Assembly: GCA_020465985.1 (NCBI GenBank)
Contig: JAANYP010002109.1
Location: 213,392 to 277,391, forward strand
Direction of reading: 5' to 3'
DNA length: 64,000 bases
From: Centrapalus pauciflorus
Taxonomy: Eukaryota; Streptophyta; Magnoliopsida; Asterales; Asteraceae
Shown: positions 11,527 through 22,039 of the stretch, piece by piece
Position numbering within the stretch: the stretch's first letter is position 1
Layout: each line of letters starts with the position of its first letter
The notes under the pieces: generated by a model
Databases searched by the model: none
Seen by the model: only the letters and a program-made list of their open reading frames with translations
What the model was told of the DNA's origin: nothing
Position numbers and translations under genes: made by a program

Positions 11527-12858
11527 TCAGAAAGACATACCCGAAATTATATCAGCAGCATCTCGAGCTTCCTCTGCAGTCGCCTGAAAGACTCGACCCC
11601 GCGCCCTAGAATCATTACGACCGAATGACGATGGCTCTGCTCTGGCCCCACTAGAACTCGCACCCTGCACGGCTGGTCCCGGCTCTGGACAGTCTCGTAC
11701 TCTGTGCCCTGGTCTCCCACAACGGAAGTACAATGGCTCTGGAACAGTACACGTGGCGGCAGCATGCCCCCGTTGACCGCATCGATAACCCATGGGCACA
11801 CACGGCCCACTATGGCGACGGTGGCATCTCGGGCACTCCCGATCTCCAACCGAACTGTCTCCCCTATCACCTCCATCTCGAGGCCTCTGCTCCACACTGC
11901 TCTGGCTCTGCCCTGTATATCTCGAACTCTGACTCTAACTATCTGATCGATGGCTCCGCCCCGGTCCACTCGACCTCCGCTCCCTATCCCTGTCTCTGTC
12001 TCTTGAACTCTGTCCCGAACGCCGCTCTCTGGAATCGTCTCTGGAATGCCTCCGGTCTCTCGAGGACCACTCAGGAGTCCTTACACGTCGATTCTGAGAA
12101 GATGACTCCTCCCTCTGCTTGGCTATCTCCCGCTCCCTTATGCGGGCCATCTCTAATGCTCTGGAAAAAGTAGAAGTCTTGTGCATCCCAACGAACTCTC
12201 TGATATCCGCTCGCAGTCCATCAACAAACGCATCGATTCTTCGCTGCTCAGTGGCGACGTAATGAGTTGCAAACTGGGAGTACTGATTGAACCGATCCAC
12301 GTACTGCTGCACCGTCATCTCTCCCTGCTGTAGGTGAAGGAATCGCCGCTCCATCTCTCGCCTCTCGTCTCTCGGGATGTACTGTAGCTCGAACACAGCC
12401 CTGAACTGATCCCACGTCATTGCATACGCCGCAGAAGATGTCATCGCTGACTCTATAGACTGCCACCACTGTGACGCCCCTCCCCTCAACAGATAGGTCG
12501 CATAACCGACCATATCTCTCGGCTCCACGTGCGCAACTCTAAAGGCAGCCTCCACCTCACGCTCCCATGCCATAGCCATCCCTGGCTCACCCCCACCTCT
12601 AAACTCTGGCGGATTCCCGGTCATGAAATCCTTAAACGAACCCCCTCGCCGAGACATAGATGAAGAAGCACCTGTACCCGTATCCTGACCACCCCCAGCA
12701 CGTGGTCCCATACCTTGATCCTGTTCCCGCTCCTGCTCCCTCTGCTGCCTGTACAACTCAGTTAATACCCCCAGAAGCTCTGACTTGCAAATGAACTCGT
12801 CCCCTGCCGGCTTGCCCGCGCCGGATCCCTCGCCCTGATCTGCCATGACTATCTGCAC
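11527..12858 (-). pseudogene. Gag of gypsy element D, one in-frame stop, no pol
   Basis: Gag forms the particle that packages element RNA. The frame runs from a Met near 12846 (MADQGEGSG) to the stop at 11527. The core has the retrotransposon-gag signature (NPPEFRGGGEP, ASQWWQSIE, MTWDQFRAVFELQYIP, QQYVDRFNQYSQFA). An Arg/Ser/Asp-rich stretch follows. One nonsense codon (TAG at 11935-11937, expected Gln) separates the core from the zinc-binding tail. The tail has CPRCHRRHSGPC and then two knuckles, each lacking its first Cys (GYRCGQRGH and YFRCGRPGH). The frame ends at DIISGMSF, where protease normally begins, so pol was cut away at the gag/protease border. Confidence 0.8.
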
Positions 12859-13015
12859 AAACCGAAACGATTGAGAATCATATATAGATCACCCAGCGTT
12901 ATACACTAAGCCAGGTCAGTTAATTCCACTAAAATTAATCGCAATTGATCCCCCACGGATCGAAACAAGGTTTAAGTTAAGCATCCACTAATGATACTCA
13001 GACTTCAAACCACAA

Positions 13016-13027
13016 GCTCTGATACCA
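13016..13027 (-). promoter_or_regulatory. Primer binding site of element D
   Basis: On the minus strand this reads TGGTATCAGAGC, complementary to initiator Met-tRNA, three bases inside the 5' LTR. Confidence 0.85.
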
Positions 13028-13030
13028 TGC

Positions 13031-14024
13031 TGTAACACCCTTCTCAATCCTGGAAATGCCACGTCAATACAATACACAGGTGGCACATCTCAATAACTCA
13101 ATTTACACATATGTCATAGGATAACTCAAAATCACTATTAATTTAAAACTTTCACTTAATATTGTTTACACATCATCCACTGATTAACAATATCTCATTA
13201 GACACAAACGCTAACATAATTGATGACAAAGACAGCTGCAATAGTCTTCGCATAACGGCGAGGCTCTGATCAACAAACTCAGCTACTGAACCCTTCACTG
13301 AAACCCTGAACACGGAAGACTCGAATACGTAAGCTCGAAAGCTCGTGAGTACTCGAGGGTTAGACTCTGCACAATAAACACGTAGCATGCGTACACATAG
13401 CACATACACACAACACACGCTCTGTCTCTGTCCCTGGCAATCAACGTCACTATGCAGATATGAACACAAAGCATGAGATCCGAAGCCCTGCACACAATAT
13501 CACTGAGGGGGACCCTTCCCCAGCTAACGACCGTGCGCACCGGTGGTTAGCCACAACCCTGTAGCACGGGCGCGAACCGGCTACAGGCCCTGCCGTGTAT
13601 ACACGCTCCAAGGACTGTTAGGGACAGTCAACCCACGTGATCTCACATCGCGAATCACCGTCCGTATGGAACTCATCACGGACCCCCGGACTGGATCTCA
13701 TCTCATGCACACATATAACACATATGTGGGAAATAGAATCATACCTGGCGCCCACGTCCCTGTCTCATTCACAATACACAATATACACATATACAAAGCT
13801 AACTGCACAATCATGACTCGGAAAACAGTCCAGCGGTTTAGAAAAGAACTCGGGTACTCACCTGGTCGATCCACTAGTCCCGAAATCTCTGGCTCGGCTC
13901 GGCTCGCTGATTCGTCCCTGAAATCACACAAATCCCAAAACAATAATTCTTATCTCAACTGGCACACATCACGGAATCACGATAAAGCCACAAAAGACTC
14001 GAACCCAAAGGCAACCCCTAACCG
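13031..14024 (-). repeat. 5' LTR of element D, truncated
   Basis: It matches 8789-9782 at constant offset (4242 bp) with no gap, then stops where copia A1 sequence resumes. About 840 bp of this LTR and about 500 bp of flanking A1 leader are missing, which is a deletion across the element border. The base after the break is the same in both partners. Confidence 0.8.
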
Positions 14025-14555
14025 AGAACTTTTGATAGGATGGTGTCCAGATTAAAAGTATAATCTATAGTACTAAAACAAAAAAAATCCCGTTTTAGAT
14101 ATATCAAAAGTGAATTAGTATGCAAATCCATGAAAAATGCACATCTCCTATATGCACTGTTAGTGGAGCGTGTGTATTGACCGACACACTAATGAGAGAC
14201 ATATTAGGAGGTGATGTAGGACTCGCGATTCCCGGACTGATCCGTGCCGGGTCTTACGCAGTTTTGCATGGTTAGATTCACCATCTTGTCCGTGATCCTC
14301 GGCAACCCAGTCACGGATAGTAGTTGAGCATAACCGAGATTAACATGCCATTGATAAGATTCAATGAATCTCAAAAGATCTAGGAATTTCATAGAGATTG
14401 AAATCGACAAGAGTTTGTCCACCTAAAATAAATTCGTGGCGTGATTACGGCGACCCTTTTCATAAAACGAATCGAAAATATGGATCCTAGCCTTAATTCA
14501 AATTGGGTAAATTGTTTAAGGAATACTTCATACTAACTAAAACTTTATCTCACAG
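14025..14555 (+). other. 5' leader of copia A1, right part
   Basis: Non-coding leader before gag, matched in reverse by 30820-31350 in copy A2. No gene is seen. Confidence 0.75.
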
Positions 14556-16833
14556 ATGTCTACTTCTACTGGTACTCCCACTCCTGCTCCCAACCACGCA
14601 TCCAACTTCTCACTACTTTCCTCCCAACCACGCATCCAACTTCTCACTCCTTTCCGTTCTGGGTAGGGAAAAACTATCTGGTCCGAACTATGTGGACTGG
14701 ATGAGAAACCTCAGGTTTACGCTGAGGTACGAGAACAAGGAGTATGTTCTCGATGAACAAATTCCAACACTGAATGAGAATCCCACCCAGGAGGAAATGG
14801 ACGCACACCAGAAACATTATGATGATGCAAACAAAGTGTCCTGCATCATGGCGTCATCCATGGTTCCTGAGCTTGCTAAAGCCTTCGAGAATACATGGGC
14901 CTTTGAGATGAATCAGCAGCTGCGAGAGATGTTTGAGGCTAAGGCGAGCAAAGAGCGCCTTGATGTGGTAAGATCCCTCATGGCCTGCAAACCAAAACCT
15001 GGAACATCTATCTGCACTTTCGTCCTTGAGATGAAGGGGTACTTCGACCGGCTGGAGGCTCTCAATATGGTGTTTGACTCTGAGTTCTCCACCAATATCA
15101 TTCTTTCTGGACTGCCCACCATCTATAATCAGTTCGTACTCTCCTATCAGATGAACATGAATCAGAAGGAGACGTCAATTATGGAACTGCATAATCTGCT
15201 CCGAACCGCTGAACAGGGCATCAAGAAAGATGAGACCCCTGTGGCCCCTGTGCTTACTGTCGGTAAGGCCTCAAAGAAACGGAAGTCATCCTGGAAGGCC
15301 CCAAAAGGAAAGTCCAAGAAAGGGTCTCAAGGGAGAACAGAGTCCGGTATTGTGCCTACTAAAGATCCGAAGGAAGCAGTATGCTCTTACTGCAATGGCA
15401 AGGGGCACTGGAAGCGAAGCTGCCCATCATATCTGAAGGACCTTAAAGACGGCAAAGTCGAAAAGGCCAGCACCTTAGGTATGTTCATGATCGAACTCCA
15501 TAACACTTCTATCTCTAATTTATGGGTTCTTGATACAGGATGTGGTACTCACATTTGCTCTGTATTGCAGGGACTAAGGAAAAGTAGAAGCTTGAAGCAT
15601 GGAGAGCTGAACCTAATCATGGGGAATCGAAAGATCATGCCTGTGAAGAAAGTCGAGAGGTTCCATCTCGTGCTTAGATCAGGAGTAGAGATTAGCTTAA
15701 ATAATTGCTGTTATTCACCCGATATGAATCGGAACATCATTTCTTTGTTTGCCTTGTATAAGGATGGATACAATTTCAGCTTTGATAATAATAATGGAAG
15801 TATTTTGGTTTATTTGAGTGATGTTTTTATATTCAAAGCTTGTCCTTATAATGGCATATATGAAACTGTTGAGTGTGATAACAACCTATTATTTAATATT
15901 GATGCTAACGAAATTGATAAGTCCAAATTGTGGCACTATCGCCTTGGGCACATTAACAAGAAACGCATCGCCCAACTCCAAAAGGATGGAGTGTTGGAAT
16001 CATTCGACCTAAAATCGGATGATGTATGCGAATCCTGTTTACTGGGCAAGATGACAAAATCACCATTCACAGGAACGTGTGAAAGAGGTGAAAGACTATT
16101 GGATTTGGTCCACACAGATGTATGTGGGCCATTCCGATGTGCTACAAAAGGGAAAAATCGGTACTATGTCACCTTTACAGATGACTATAGTAGATTTGGA
16201 TATGTTTATTTAATTAAACATAAGTCCGACACTTTTGAGACATTCAAACGATATCAAAGTGAAGTAGAGAATCAACTGGGCAGAAATATAAAGGTTCTCC
16301 GCTCCGACAGGGGAGGAGAGTACCTTAGTATCGAGTTTCTTGATCATCTTAGAAGCTGTGGAATAGTTTCCCAGTTAACACCTCCTAGAACACCACAACT
16401 CAACGAAGTTGCGGAGAGGAGAAACAGGACCTTGTTAGACATGGTCCGATCTATGATGAGTCGAGCAACACTTCCAGTAAGTTTCTGGGGTTATGCATTA
16501 GAAACTGCGGCACATATTCTAAATCTAGTACCCACCAAGAAAGTTTCAAAGACACATTACGAGATGTGGAAGGGAAAGCGTTCTTCCCTTGGTCACATCA
16601 AGATCTGGGGTTGTGAATTCTTCGTTGGACGAGAGACCTCTGACAAACTCAGTCAAAGATCTGAGAAGTGTCTATTCGTCGGTTACCCACAAGAGTCATT
16701 TGGATATCTATTTTACAAACCACGTGAAAACGTAGTGTTTGTATCTCGAAGAGGAGTGTTCCTCGAGAAGGAGATAATATCTAAAGAGGACAGTGGGAGT
16801 AAGATCGATCTTGATGAGATTCAAGACACTACC
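14556..16833 (+). pseudogene. Copia A1 gag-protease-integrase, frameshifted start and no RT
   Basis: The ancestral start is the ATG at 14556 (MSTSTGTPTP, shared with A2). A 34-bp tandem duplication at 14589-14656 shifts the frame right after it. From there one open frame runs to 16833. In order it shows a UBN2-type gag (GPNYVDWMRNL, ILSGLPTIYNQF), a CCHC knuckle (CSYCNGKGHWKRSC), the protease site (VLDTGCGTHIC), a GAG-pre-integrase motif (LWHYRLGHINKKRI), and an integrase core (LVHTDVCGPF, VLRSDRGGEY, LNEVAERRNRTLLDMVRS), then the linker toward RT. The frame stops where sequence turns into an inverted pol segment. Catalytic residues seem mostly kept. Confidence 0.8.
14589..14656 (+). repeat. 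34-bp tandem duplication in A1 gag
   Basis: Two adjacent copies beginning cccaaccacgcatccaactt (14589-14622 and 14623-14656) differ at the last few bases. A2 has one copy. Since 34 is not a multiple of three, the gag frame is broken. Confidence 0.85.
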
Positions 16834-17375
16834 CGTTAAGGAAAGCGGTTTTGACATCCATCTGCCAGATTTCATAGTCATGAAACGCAGCTATTGTCAG
16901 AACTATCCTTATGGATTTAATCTTAGCTACCGGTGAAAAGGTTTCCTCATAGTCAATCCCGTAGGTTTGAGTATAGCCCTTTGCCACCAGCCTAGCTTTG
17001 TAAGTGTGTACTTTCCCGTTCATATCCATTTTCTTCTTGAATATCCACTTACAACCCACCGTCTTTAGACCGGGTGCGGGATCAACCAAGTTCCAAACTT
17101 GGTTGCCATACATGGATTCAATCTCGCTATCCATAGCTTCCTTCCATTTGGCTGTCTCAGGGCCTGCCATCGCTTCCCGGTAGTTAGCTGGTTCATCTAA
17201 GTCGACTAGTGTACTATCACTAATCATATCATCCTGTTCAATATGGAAACCATAGTAAAACTCAGGAGGATTGCTAACTTTACCGGATATGCGCAAAGGT
17301 AAGGATATGTCATTGGGTTCAACAGGCATCTCAGCCTCATGTTGATGGTCAGTGTTTGCAGTTGGTTCTTCATCG
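16832..17375 (-). pseudogene. Inverted piece of copia A pol (linker and start of RT)
   Basis: About 544 bp lie in reverse relative to the A1 gag-pol just upstream. The piece matches A2 at about 27266-27814. It encodes the acidic linker after integrase and the beginning of RT (KWKEAMDSEIESM, GCKWIFKKKMDMNGK, LVAKGYTQTYGIDYEETFSP, IWQMDVKTAFLNG). Its outer end is the sequence that should directly follow 16833, so the segment was flipped in place, while the DNA that should come after it (rest of RT, RNase H, 3' LTR) is gone. The left junction shares two C bases with both partners. Confidence 0.8.
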
Positions 17376-17508
17376 ATTAAATAATGGTGGTTTTGGGATT
17401 CTAGACATGCAAGAGCCTTGGTTGTCAACCCAAGATGCTGATAGGATTGTGATGGAAGAATTGAGTCCCGAGCTGACACAAAACCGTCACTTGCAAGGCT
17501 GTTGTAGC
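17376..17508. other. Unassigned spacer
   Basis: No match to any other element in the window and no gene visible. Confidence 0.5.
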
Positions 17509-17912
17509 TAGGGGTGTGCAAAATAACCGAACCCGAATAACGCACCCGAACCGAATCTTAAACAGGTTATTTGGGTCGAGTTATTCGGTTTTCGGTTTTG
17601 TTAATCGGGTTAAATGGTACCCAAATAATCATTTCGATTCCAGGACCGAGTAAGATTCGTGTTTATTCAGGTACCCAAATAACCCGTTTAATTTTTTTAA
17701 TTCCCAATTTTAATTATAATTAAAAATATTTATATATAAAAATCTAAAGGTTTAAATAACCAATTTTAATAGCCAAACAATTTAATCCTTGTACCCCAAA
17801 TTACCCAACTCATTTAGCCCGTTTAAACTAATTTGTAAAGCATTTCATTTTTTATATAAGAACCGAATAACCCATTTAACCCAAACCGATTAACCCGAAA
17901 CCGATTAACCCG
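17509..17912. mobile_element. hAT-like non-autonomous repeat, truncated
   Basis: It begins TAGGGGTGTGCAAAATAACC, a start often seen in plant hAT-type miniature elements. It is then built from repeated forms of aaccgaacccgaa and cgggttaa on both strands, giving strong internal inverted repeats. The opposite terminal repeat (tttgcacacccct) is missing because copia B begins at 17913. No protein is encoded. Confidence 0.5.
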
Positions 17913-18476
17913 TGTTGGTACACCTTGTGTGACGATAGCAGTCTAGATATGTGATAGATAGTCATATATAATAGATAAGGCTTTATTAATACAAGTCATG
18001 TGTGTTTGTTCATGATTGTGTATGATGTCTACATTTGTATGTTAAGTTCTAAATTGTGAAGATAAGTTCTTGAATGTGAAAATAAGTTCTTAAGGCTAAA
18101 GCCACGAACTTAAGTCACACCATACGAACTTAGCTAGCCTAAGTTCGTAGGGTCTTGGGCTTGAACTTATAAGTTCGTGGGCTTGGGCCTAAACGAACTT
18201 AGATGATATAATTAGAACTTAATCAGTTTAATTTTCATAACTTTTGGAAAATATGAATTTCAGAGCTGGTATCCGTGCACGTACGAGCTAGAAAGCATTT
18301 TCAGAGAGTTTCTTAGAGCAATACATCGTGCATGTGGGGTCAGTTTTCATATCGGCTAGCATCGTGTTCGGCTCCGTGTTCCGCGCGTGATCGATCTGTT
18401 AAGTGTCTAACGAGGATTCCGCACTCGTTGGACGACGTCACGCCTTGATCCGATCCTTAGACGTGGTGACCTTACA
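17913..18476 (+). repeat. 5' LTR of copia B
   Basis: It runs from TGTTGGTACACC to CTTACA, followed by a primer binding site. It is rich in aagttcgt and acgaactta motifs that pair as inverted repeats. No 3' LTR is present to confirm the ends. Confidence 0.7.
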
Positions 18477-18478
18477 AG

Positions 18479-18491
18479 TGGTATCAGAGAC
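18479..18491 (+). promoter_or_regulatory. Primer binding site of copia B
   Basis: TGGTATCAGAGAC lies just after the LTR and is mostly complementary to initiator Met-tRNA. Confidence 0.75.
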
Positions 18492-19140
18492 ATCGTGATT
18501 GTTCTTCGTGTTCATCATGTTTGGTTGAACATTCATAGGGTTTCTCGGCGTTCTTTCGGATAAATAACGTGATTTATGAAGTTCTCAGAGTTTTTCGAGC
18601 AAGTTTATTGGCAAACATTCATATTAGTTCATCTTTTCAGTCGAAATCATTGTTTTTAATCTTAAAAACATTGATTTAATCTAAAATTTTGAAAAAAAAA
18701 TCAAATTTTTGGCCGTTTCACGAACTTGCGGTGCTCAAACTTAGGGGGTGTTTTAGGGTTCCTCGAACTTGTCAGACACGCTCCTCGACGAACTTGTCAG
18801 GGCTTCGAATTTGATTGTTCCTCGAACTTGTCAAGGATTCGAAGTTGTTTGGGTCTCGAACTTGTCATGGTTTCGAAGTTAACTGAATAGGGTTTCACGA
18901 AGTTGTCAAGGATCGAACTTGTCGAAACCTCGAACTTGTCAGACGAATTTAACTGATTAGAACTTGTCAGACAAATTACGGTTTCTTGAATTTGGGTTCT
19001 TCGAACTTAGTTGATCTCGAACTTAGCTTAAAACGAATTTAATTTAGAAAACACTTTTCAACTTAAAAAATTTATACGAACTTAATTAAATCTGTAAGTT
19101 TTATTTCAAATTTTTTTTAAAATTTAAATAAGTTAAGTTC
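18492..19140 (+). other. 5' leader of copia B
   Basis: Non-coding leader between primer binding site and gag. It contains the GAACTTGTC repeat cluster listed separately. The end is A/T-rich. Confidence 0.65.
18763..18970 (+). repeat. Cluster of GAACTTGTC repeats in copia B leader
   Basis: Seven copies of gaacttgtc, mostly preceded by tc or ac, lie within about 210 bp, with degenerate forms such as cgaagttgtc between them. Spacing is irregular, so it is not a simple tandem repeat. Confidence 0.75.
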
Positions 19141-22016
19141 GTGAACAAAAAGTTTGAAAGAATGTCAAGTTTGCATAAGTTCTTAGAAATGGATCATGAG
19201 GTAGGCAAATCCAATTCACCACCCAAGCTGATGAAAATAGAAGATTATTACTGGTGGAATGACAGGTTTGCAGACTTCGCGAGATTCAACGATATGCGTA
19301 TGTGGATATGCATAGACGAAGGCTACGTTTCCCCAACGCAAGAGCTCGAGGGCAGATTGAAGGTTCTGTCCTATCAACATATGAAAGATGAGGACAAGAA
19401 GATTTATGAGGCCGAGAATCGAGCTCTATAGTAAATCAGAATGGCATTACCGTTGGATATTCTACACACCTTTAAACATCACCAGACCTCTAAAGAACTG
19501 TGGGAGGCGTTGGGGAAAAGGTATGAGGGAAATCCTAGGGTTAGGAAGGGGAGAACTGAATTACTGAAGCAACAATTTGCTATCTTTAAATGTCTGAAGA
19601 ATGAGACCTTGGATGACATAATCACTAGATTCTACCACCTTCTAACTGAGCTAGATAATCACAGGGTTCAGTATTCAGAGTCAGAAAAGATAGAAAAGCT
19701 TCTTGATGCTTTACCAGCAAAGTGGGAGATGTACACTACGTTGATAAAACATGATGAAGAAAAGTTGGAGATTCTTACTCTAAAAGAAGTAATTGGAACT
19801 TTTAGGGCCTAAAACTTTAAGTTGCAAAAGAAGGAGAGAGAATTTGATCAAGTACAGGATCCTGAAATGTTCTTTGGGAAATCAAAGTCATCAACTTCTA
19901 GTGAACTGAAGTCGGGGGCCACATCATTCTTTTATGGAGAAGAGGAAATACCAGTTGAAGCTGAAGAATATGGTGGTAGGGCATTCTTAGGGTTCTTAGG
20001 GTTCTCAAAACCGGAAGATAAACCACATCATTCAGAATCAACTTCTCATGGTTATACCAAAATGCCTATGAGTGCTAATCGACTGAGGAGCATCTAAACC
20101 TTCTAGCTTTGTTTGTAGCAGCATATGGCAATTGTATTCAAGGTAAAATCAACGATCCAGCTCTGTGGGAAGAGGATTACGATCAGGTAGATTCGCATGA
20201 TTTAGAACAAATGGACCTACAATGGCAACTGGCCATGGTAACGCAGAGGGTCAAAAGGTTTATGAAGAAAACTGGTAGAAATCTGAGTGTGAGTAACAAT
20301 GTTGGTTTTGATAAGTCAAAGGTGAAGTGTTACAATTGTCAAGGATTAGGACATTTTGCTAGAGAATGTCAAAGGCCAAAGGTTGAGAACTATCAGAATC
20401 AAGGTAGACAGAATTCTGGTAGTTCAGGGAATCAAGCTGCAATAACTTGTCTGTTAACGAATGTATTTTCTAACAGACAACTAGACGGTACATATGATTG
20501 GAGTACTCATCCGGAGTCTAATGCCAGAGCTTTAATGGCTGAGGTAACTGACACCGATGACAGAGCTGAAGCAGAAAAGGAGGACACCCATCAGTCCGAT
20601 TCAAATCCTTTGATGTTGGAAAAATCTGAGGAGCAGACCACTCTGGAGTTTGCGGCTCAAATGGCCAACGTAGAATCTGATCGCAAAAAGGTATCTCTTA
20701 ACTTCTCTACATTTCATGATTTCTGTGTTTTGTGTGCTACGTTAAATGATAAATTGGACCTAGTGCTAGAAACACATGCAACCATGACAACTCAAATCCA
20801 ATCCTTACAATTAGAAAATGCTAGTTTGTTAGATATTAAGGAAGATCTTAGGGCTAAGATGAAAGCCGATGCTCAAGATGTCGTTGCTCTAAAAGACAAA
20901 CTGATTGAGCAGTGTGTTAGGAATGAGCTAATTTATGAGCATATAGAGGCCTTGACCAAAGAAATCTCCTTAAAAGATAAAGAATTGGCAGAGGCTAGGG
21001 TTAAGGTTGCAAAGTCTAATAGTAAACTTGAAAAGTTTAAGAACTCATCCCTGAATTTAGGCAAAATCTTAGACGCACAGAGACAATATAAGAAACCAGT
21101 AGGCCTAGGATATCAGGAAAGTCTTCCGCTGTTCAATAATAACTATGTGCCTCTACCTCAGGATAAGACCACAGAAACGGTTGAATCAGAGGGAGCAACT
21201 GTAACTGAAACTGATAAGGCATCAACAACTAAGGTGTCAACAGCAACCCCTTAGGTTAAGAAAACTATTAAGTTTGTGCAGTCTACTAGTGGAGCAAAAC
21301 TAGAAGAAGCAAAAATTGTGAGTGATAATGACCAAGAGTTGTTGAACATTGTAGTTGAAACAAAAGAACATGACATTAGTGAGACTCCTAAGTCAAAGGG
21401 TACTTATAAGAAGCCTATTGACAAAATGTCTTGTTTTAGATGTCATGAAAAAGGTCACGTTGCTTCTAGTTATCCTTATAAGAAGCCAGAGTCTACACCT
21501 ATTGTAGGGAAGCAAGAAGCACAAACCTTAAAATCAGTGCCTAGTATTGCAAGTTCAAGTAGTTCTCAAAATACTGAGAAGAACTTGAACGCAACAACAC
21601 GAGTAGGTGCTAAGCAAATACCGGTGTCAATCAGACAAAATGAAGGGATAAGGACTAATTCACCAAATAGATTCCCAAATCAATCAAGGTCTGGACCACA
21701 ATCTGTCTTTAGAAGTACTACACCTAAGAGGAGTTATACTCCAGTTAGGTCACATACCCTCAACAGACACCAGACACCAGGAAGAGCCCAGGGTTACACC
21801 AATGAAATGCCTTATAATAGAAACTACTCTAGGGCACCACAACAAATGACAACTCAAAGGCTAAGAGTGAACATTAATCACTCAGCTCCACAACAGGTTC
21901 TTAATCAAAAACCCAAGTCACCTGAAAGGAGAGATGTGTATTTGAAAGAGTTCAAGTATGTGGATGAGGATGGTATTACCAAGTCAGTCATGGCTTGGGT
22001 TCCCCGTGATAACTAA
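19141..22016 (+). pseudogene. Copia B gag, with stops and a frameshift
   Basis: The gag starts MSSLHKFLEMD-like (Met at 19162, in a frame open from 19141). It is open in one frame with stops at about 19429, 19810 and 20095, then shifts frame near 20100 and continues to 22016 with one stop at 21252. The UBN2-type gag core is visible (PLDILHTFKHHQTSKELWEA, LDDIITRFYHLLTELDNH). A good CCHC knuckle follows (CYNCQGLGHFAREC). After a coiled-coil-like Leu/Lys/Glu-rich stretch comes a second, damaged knuckle (CFRCHEKGHVASSYP, last Cys lost). Two knuckles and a long coiled-coil gag resemble Sirevirus-type copia elements. Confidence 0.75.
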
Positions 22017-22039
22017 CTCTTTTTTCTTTCATGTGCAGG

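Larger units (their letters stand above)
8789..14024 (-). mobile_element. Gag-only Ty3/gypsy-type retrotransposon D
   Basis: Minus-strand element. The 3' LTR is at 8789-10620, a purine tract (minus strand) lies next to it, the single gag gene is at 11527-12858, the primer binding site at 13016-13027, and a 5' LTR starts at 13031 and is truncated at 14024. Protease, reverse transcriptase, RNase H and integrase are all absent, so it would need another element's enzymes. Over the 994 bp where the two LTRs can be compared there is no indel and about five differences by eye, all transitions. This points to recent insertion. It sits inside copia A1. Confidence 0.85.
7455..17375 (+). mobile_element. 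Ty1/copia LTR retrotransposon, copy A1, interrupted and truncated
   Basis: A1 has a 5' LTR (7455-8224), primer binding site and leader, then is interrupted by gypsy element D (8789-14024), and resumes with leader and gag-pol to 16833. It ends with an inverted piece of its own pol (16832-17375). It has no 3' LTR, RNase H or end of RT. Comparison with A2 shows that about 500 bp of A leader is missing at the right border of D. It cannot move on its own. Family identity with A2 is clear from the shared LTR, leader and gag-pol. Confidence 0.85.

Noticed and set aside
11547..12173. Overlapping long frames on both strands over the D gag region
   Set aside because: GC-rich Arg/Ser codons leave the other frames open; only the frame with gag and zinc motifs is supported.
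18763..18970. Repeat cluster as a CRISPR array
   Set aside because: Repeats are about 9-12 bp, irregularly spaced, and in a plant retrotransposon leader.
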